From NCBI RefSeq assembly GCF_001447195.1, contig NZ_LFRI01000245.1, positions 35,344 to 99,343 on the forward strand: a DNA stretch of 64,000 nt, written 5' to 3'. The position numbers were made by a program, and so were the translations under genes. Position 1 is the stretch's first letter; every line of letters begins with the position of its first letter. The stretch is from Aquabacterium parvum (lineage in GTDB: Bacteria > Pseudomonadota > Gammaproteobacteria > Burkholderiales > Burkholderiaceae_C). This document shows, piece by piece, positions 59,982 to 64,000 of the stretch. Below the pieces are notes generated by a model. That model ran no database searches and was not told where the DNA came from. It worked only from the letters and a program-made list of their open reading frames with translations.

Positions 59982-60743
59982 TCAGTAGATGACTGATTCA
60001 ATCCGCTGCTGCAACGCCAGAAACTCTGGCGAATAGCGGTCCTTCAAGGCTTCGGAACGAGTGTCTGCGTCAATCAAAACACGCGCTGGCCGGTCACCCA
60101 GCACGACGACCCGGTGGCCGACCTGCAGCGCCTCTTCGATGTTGTGAGTGACCATCACCATCGTCATACCGGTCTTTTCCCAGAGTTCCAGCATCAAAGC
60201 ATGCATGCGTCGCCTCAAGCTGATGTCAAGTGCGCTAAAAGGTTCGTCGAGCAACAGGACATGAGGGTCCGACACGAGTGCCCTGGCGATGGCCGTGCGC
60301 TGACGCATTCCGCCCGAAAGCTCGTTTGGGTACCGACCGGCCGCCTCGTCCAAACCCACGGTCTTCAGCATCTCGTTGACCGCCTCCTCGCGAGCCTTGG
60401 TCTTTGGTTTGAACTTGAGACCAAACTCAACATTTCCGCGCACGGTCAGCCAAGGGAACAGGTTGTTCTCCTGAAAGATCATCACGATGTCAGGCGTCGG
60501 GCCATTGATGTAACGGCCCTCGAACAGCACGCCACCTGTGTCGCGCCCCACCACGAAGCCCCCCAAGGATTTCAGCAAAGTCGTCTTGCCGCAACCCGAG
60601 CGACCCAGAAGACAGGTGATTTCACCTTGGCGAATCGCGAGCGAAAAATCCTGGAGTGGTCCACCATCATTGCCGCCGAAGTCCACCGTTAGTTGCTCGA
60701 CACGGAATGCATCTGTGGGTTCAGTTTTCTTAAGCATGCTCAT
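59982..60743 (-). CDS. ABC transporter ATP-binding protein (NitT/TauT type)
   Basis: 253 residues with Walker A LLGRSGCGKTTL, signature LSGGMRQRTAIARAL, Walker B VLLLDEPF and VMVTHNIEEAL. The ATG at 60743 overlaps the permease stop (ATGA). It powers uptake with the permease and binding protein of the same operon; the substrate is presumably the nitrile or guanidine-type compound degraded by its neighbours. Confidence 0.92.
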   Translation of the reverse strand: MSMLKKTEPTDAFRVEQLTVDFGGNDGGPLQDFSLAIRQGEITCLLGRSGCGKTTLLKSLGGFVVGRDTGGVLFEGRYINGPTPDIVMIFQENNLFPWLTVRGNVEFGLKFKPKTKAREEAVNEMLKTVGLDEAAGRYPNELSGGMRQRTAIARALVSDPHVLLLDEPFSALDISLRRRMHALMLELWEKTGMTMVMVTHNIEEALQVGHRVVVLGDRPARVLIDADTRSEALKDRYSPEFLALQQRIESVIY

Positions 60744-61528
60744 ACTCTCCACCACAGGATGCGCTGCCCAATGAACTGCAGCAGGCGGTCAACAATGAAG
60801 CCGGTCAGTCCGATGACCACCATGCCAAACATCACCAACTCGTTGTTAAAGAGATTGCGGCCCATCATGATGATGGCGCCAAGCCCGTCTCGTAGGCCCA
60901 CCATCTCGGCAACCAGCACGGCCATCCAGGCAGCGATGAAGTTGGTGCGAAGCAGTACAAACACGCCTGGCAGGATTGCCGGAAGCGTCACCCATAGCCA
61001 GCGTTGAGCGGGCGATGCTCCTAGATTCCCCGCCACGATGCTGAATTCAGGCGGGATTCGTCGAATCTCGGCCAGAGTGGCCAGGGTCAAGATGAAATAG
61101 ACCCCCATGAAGACGATGAATATCGCGGTCACGTCATTGATGCCGAAGACCACGATGGCTGTCGGAATCCACGCAATGGGGGCAATGGGGGCGAGCAGTT
61201 GCAGGATGGGCGACAGTGCCCAGGTCGCGATGCGCGACAAGCTCAGCAACGCGCCCGTCAGGATGGCCGCGACAAACGCGATGCCCATGCCGACGAAGAC
61301 CCGTAGGAACGTTGCCATCAGCGATTGAGTTACGGTGGCAGCCTGTGAACCTAGACCAATTCGGAAGTCACTCGCAGCGATGCTGTGAAGGAACTGCGAC
61401 GGTGGCGGCAACACGCTGGCAAGCGCCCCTCCTTTGAGACCGGCCAGCTCCCAAGCACCGAGCAATGCCCCGACTGACAAAGCACCAACGAGTGGCGGCG
61501 CGGCTGACTTGAAAGAGCGCTTGCCCAT
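60740..61528 (-). CDS. ABC transporter permease (NitT/TauT type)
   Basis: 262 residues with six hydrophobic segments and an EAA loop (LGASPAQRWLWVTLPAILPGVFVLL). Start ATG at 61528 overlaps the stop of the upstream DUF1989 gene (TGATG); a GTG one codon earlier is also possible. Confidence 0.9.
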   Translation of the reverse strand: MGKRSFKSAAPPLVGALSVGALLGAWELAGLKGGALASVLPPPSQFLHSIAASDFRIGLGSQAATVTQSLMATFLRVFVGMGIAFVAAILTGALLSLSRIATWALSPILQLLAPIAPIAWIPTAIVVFGINDVTAIFIVFMGVYFILTLATLAEIRRIPPEFSIVAGNLGASPAQRWLWVTLPAILPGVFVLLRTNFIAAWMAVLVAEMVGLRDGLGAIIMMGRNLFNNELVMFGMVVIGLTGFIVDRLLQFIGQRILWWRV

Positions 61529-62202
61529 CACGCTACCTCTGCGCTCTGTGCTGGTTCATCCCACACCAGATAGCGGACCGGGGTTGGGTTGTAGCCGTTG
61601 GCGGGGTTATTCAACTGCGGGCAATTGGAAATGAGAATCAGAATGTCCATCTCCGCCCGCATCTCGACATACTTGCCAGGACCTGAGATGCCATCCTCAA
61701 ACGTCAAGCGTCCTTCCGGCGTCATCGGGACGTTCATGAAGAAATTGATGTTCGACACGACATCACGCTTGTCAAGCCCCGATGGATGCTCCGCAATACC
61801 CAGCATGTAGTTATCTCGACAGCTGTGCATGAAGCGCTTCTCAAGCGCATACCTCACTGTGTTGCTTTCAGACGAGCAGGCACCACCACCCACCGTGTCA
61901 TGTCTTCCACACGTGTCGGCCACGATGGTGAGCATCGGCCGGTTCTCACTGGACATGATTTGTGTGCCGACGCCGAGATAGAGGTTCTGCTGCGCCAGAA
62001 TCGTGTGGACCAAGCTGTATCGCTCAGAAGTATCTCGGGCATTGTAGAAAAGCGTGTCGACGGCTTGGTTCCCCTCGAGGTCGACAATGCGGTAAATCTG
62101 GCCCTTCTTGATTTCATGCATCCACGACGTTCCCGCCGGATGGTCAACTTGGAAGACGGCGTGCGCCGGGTCAAGCTTGCTTTCAACAATGCGTATGTTC
62201 AT
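61528..62202 (-). CDS. DUF1989 protein, urea amidolyase-associated UAAP2 type (carboxyguanidine deiminase subunit candidate)
   Basis: 224 residues. Typical UAAP2 text: IRIVDLEGNQAVDTLF-like (here IYRIVDLEGNQAVDTLFYNARD), LTIVADTCGRHDTVGGGACSSESN and INFFMNVPMTPEGRLTFEDGISGPG. The Cys-x-x-His-Asp and following Cys are kept and could bind metal. Pairs of these proteins in guanidine operons have been shown to deiminate carboxyguanidine to allophanate (CgdAB). The ATG at 62202 has AAAGG upstream. Confidence 0.87.
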   Translation of the reverse strand: MNIRIVESKLDPAHAVFQVDHPAGTSWMHEIKKGQIYRIVDLEGNQAVDTLFYNARDTSERYSLVHTILAQQNLYLGVGTQIMSSENRPMLTIVADTCGRHDTVGGGACSSESNTVRYALEKRFMHSCRDNYMLGIAEHPSGLDKRDVVSNINFFMNVPMTPEGRLTFEDGISGPGKYVEMRAEMDILILISNCPQLNNPANGYNPTPVRYLVWDEPAQSAEVA

Positions 62203-62216
62203 GACAGACCTTTGCC

Positions 62217-63026
62217 TTATAGGTAGTAGCGTTCGGTGTTGATGAAGCCACGCCCGTTTTCCGGCATGGATAAGCGGCAAGCATCGTCTTTGCCAGCCGT
62301 GCCGGAGCGCCAACAAACCAGTTCGACGGCCGTAGGCTCGTAGATTGGGTTCGGGTCCAGCCGGTGCTGGCAGGTGGAAAGCACGACGATGGTGTTCATC
62401 TCAAAACGCAGGTCAACAAAGTCACCCTCTACACAGTGGTCTGGGGCAAACAGCATGTTGCCGCCGTCGTCTACTTCCACCTTGCTGAAGAAGTTCGCGT
62501 TTGGCACGAGGTCTCGCTTGCCAAGGCCCCATTTCCCAAGTTGCGTCAGGAAGCCGTCGCGTGCGTTGCGGTGCATCGCATTACGATGCTCCTGGTAGGT
62601 TTTGACGCCATACCTTTCTGCCGCGATTGATGCGTCAGTCATTCCACCGATGGTGTCGTGCCAGTCAATGCTGGAGTCGGCGACGGAGCAAAGCACTCTC
62701 CCCATGTCCGAGTAGCAGACCAGCCCCTTGCGCAGGCAGGCGGTGCTTTGCGATTTCAACGTGTCAGGCATGTTGTAGCGCTCACCACGGTCTTCGAAGT
62801 TGTAGAAGAGCGCCGCAACATTGGCACGTGGACCCAGGGTCTTGATGCGAAGGCTGTTCCCACGGCGCACAAGCCCTGACCAGTGAAAGCCCCCTGGCAT
62901 GCGCTCTCGCCAAAGCGTCAAGTCGGATGAGTAGACCGTTGAGTGATCTGGTACCGCAGCACGGGCCAGCGGGGGAAGGTCATCGAATGCGAGGACGCTG
63001 CTAGCGCCGGTGTCTCGGCTGCTCAT
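62217..63026 (-). CDS. DUF1989 protein, urea amidolyase-associated UAAP1 type (carboxyguanidine deiminase subunit candidate)
   Basis: 269 residues with the UAAP1 hallmark LTLWRERMPGGFHWSGLVRRGNSLRI and ERYNMPDTLKSQSTACL. Where family members usually read ADTCGWHDTLCG this protein has VADSSIDWHDTIGG, so the first Cys and the second Cys of that site are lost while His-Asp remains. It may therefore be the non-catalytic partner of UAAP2 or have a changed site. It overlaps the binding-protein stop by four bases. Confidence 0.85.
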   Translation of the reverse strand: MSSRDTGASSVLAFDDLPPLARAAVPDHSTVYSSDLTLWRERMPGGFHWSGLVRRGNSLRIKTLGPRANVAALFYNFEDRGERYNMPDTLKSQSTACLRKGLVCYSDMGRVLCSVADSSIDWHDTIGGMTDASIAAERYGVKTYQEHRNAMHRNARDGFLTQLGKWGLGKRDLVPNANFFSKVEVDDGGNMLFAPDHCVEGDFVDLRFEMNTIVVLSTCQHRLDPNPIYEPTAVELVCWRSGTAGKDDACRLSMPENGRGFINTERYYL

Positions 63027-63901
63027 TGCTTCTCCAGTGCTTTGATGGTGTCTAAGCGGAAAATGTCTTTCGTGCCGGTAGTGCCTTTGACATACCCCAT
63101 CTGCGTCAGCTCATCAACAACGGTTTGAATGGTGTTGACGTCAGGGACGAAGCTGACCGGGGCCGGCGCAGCCTTGAACGAGGCCAAGAGCACTTTGGGT
63201 GGGACGCGGAAGTAATTGCCCTTGGTCAGGTACTCCACAGCCTTCTCCGGTTGCTTGTTGATGATGGCTGCAGCGCAAATCAGGCCTTTTAAATAGGCTG
63301 AGATGACCTGGGGGCGTTCCTTCAGAGTCTTGTCAAGGACGCTGACCACCGTGTTAGGCGTGGTGGTCGAATAGGTCTTGGCTGACGTTGTCAGAACAGC
63401 AGCCCCTCTGCTGACGACCATGTCGGTCGTGTAGGGCTTGATGTGGCTCAACAGGTCAACCTGGCCGGCGCGGAAAGATTCGACCATGGCAAGGAGGTCG
63501 TTGAAGTACACCAACTCAACGTCCTTCTCGGAGATGGACAGGCGGCTGAAATCGCGCTTGAGAATCAACTCCAAGGTGTCACCTTGCAGAGTCGCGATTT
63601 TGAGTTTGGGCTTGCCCGCTTTGATGTAGCCCTTGAGGTCGTCCATCGACTTGAAGCCAAACTTGCCTTGCGAGACCACCTCCATAACGCCCCAGCCGCC
63701 TGCCGCTGCAATCACGCGAATGGGCACGCCACTGTTGGCGGCGAAGAATGGCAGCGTGAAGGGGTTCGTGCTGAAGTCGATGGCGCCGCCAGCAAGTGCA
63801 GCGTTGTTGTCACCGGGGTTCGCGAAGAACACAGTCTCGACATCAAGCCCCTGTTGGGTGAAGCATCGTAAGCGGTCATTGAACCCCACCCTAGCCACCA
63901 A
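63023..63901 (-). pseudogene. NitT/TauT-type substrate-binding protein, 5' end removed by a mobile element
   Basis: About 290 residues remain. From QQGLDVETVFFANPGDNNAALAGGAIDF to the end they match periplasmic binding proteins of the nitrate/taurine/sulfonate type. The signal peptide and roughly the first 30 mature residues are missing, and the sequence upstream turns into hairpins and a transposase start. Only a TTG is available as a start, without export signal, so the protein is probably not functional as it stands, unless the rest lies beyond the insertion. It was the first gene of the catabolic operon. Confidence 0.7.
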
Positions 63902-63902
63902 G

Positions 63903-63953
63903 GCTGTGCTCTGACAGCCTACGTTCCCACGTAGATGAACGTGGGAACGTAGC
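63903..63953. repeat. Two adjacent perfect hairpins at the mobile element end
   Basis: GGCTGT-GCTCTG-ACAGCC (63903-63920) adjoins a 14-bp perfect stem CTACGTTCCCACGT (63920-63933) with its inverse at 63940-63953. Strong hairpins just before a transposase start often shield it from outside transcription, so this is probably the element's terminal region. Confidence 0.6.
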
Positions 63954-63955
63954 GA

Positions 63956-64000
63956 TGAACGACGAATTGCAGGATCTCAGGCGCAGGTTGGTGGTGGGGC
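63956..64000 (+). CDS. Start of a transposase-like gene, cut by the window edge
   Basis: Only 15 codons are visible, starting MNDELQDLRRRLVVG, a beginning like that of the small transposase gene of IS66-type elements. The strong terminal hairpins before it and the truncation of the neighbouring binding-protein gene support a mobile element. Family assignment is tentative. Confidence 0.45.

Noticed and set aside
55254..63901. Guanidine or urea carboxylase in the operon
   Set aside because: No biotin carboxylase, carboxyltransferase or biotinyl-lysine motif was found in any frame of the region.

Overview
The window looks like a high-GC betaproteobacterial chromosome, most likely Burkholderiales (Comamonadaceae/Sphaerotilaceae-like). 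This rests on the S10 ribosomal cluster linked to tRNA-Tyr/Gly/Thr-tuf, a trpGDC operon, a MocR-controlled beta-alanine pathway and typical codon use. The assignment comes from reading protein sequences; no database search was possible.

Layout. 1-940: the 5' part of a DAHP synthase gene behind an aromatic-rich leader peptide and a Rho-independent attenuator. 1.0-16.0 kb: a complete reductive pyrimidine degradation module. It has an uptake ABC transporter and a RutR-like TetR regulator, then preT-preA (dihydropyrimidine dehydrogenase), hydA (dihydropyrimidinase), hydC (carbamoyl-beta-alanine amidohydrolase), a beta-alanine-type aminotransferase and a CoA-acylating semialdehyde dehydrogenase, plus a divergent MocR regulator. 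Two near-identical RutR-type operators tie the transporter/regulator operon to the preT operon. 16.2-24.1 kb: a peroxiredoxin, the S10 ribosomal operon (rplC to rpsQ), rpsJ, tuf and three tRNAs. A terminator and a new promoter separate rpsJ from rplC. 24.2-36.4 kb: an exopolysaccharide operon (export lipoprotein, chain-length protein, glycosyltransferases, a Tat-type glycosidase, polymerase/ligase, acyltransferases, MurJ-like flippase) headed by a decayed glycosyltransferase. 36.6-40.6 kb: an outer-membrane protein, ung and trpGDC without an adjacent trpE.

40.65-54.4 kb is an accessory island. It holds a PIN-like/ImmA pair, a type I restriction system whose hsdR is split from hsdMS by a HigB/HigA-ImmA toxin-antitoxin unit, two unannotated small genes, a complete IS3-family element that entered one of them, a pseudogene remnant and an unusual repeat-rich non-coding stretch.

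54.8-64.0 kb is the most interesting part: a tightly coupled minus-strand catabolic operon. In transcription order it encodes a (truncated) NitT/TauT-type binding protein, two DUF1989 proteins (urea amidolyase-associated/carboxyguanidine deiminase family), permease, ATPase, cobalt-type nitrile hydratase beta and alpha, a His-rich nitrile hydratase accessory protein, an isochorismatase-like amidohydrolase related to biuret/guanylurea hydrolases, CbtB and CbtA (cobalt uptake), and an AtzF-type allophanate hydrolase. No urea or guanidine carboxylase is present in the window. The enzyme set fits a carboxylase-free route: cyanoguanidine (dicyandiamide) hydrated to guanylurea, hydrolysed to carboxyguanidine, deiminated to allophanate, then hydrolysed to ammonia and CO2, with built-in uptake and cobalt supply. 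That pathway is inference from gene content. A transposase gene at the window edge appears to have cut off the 5' end of the first gene.
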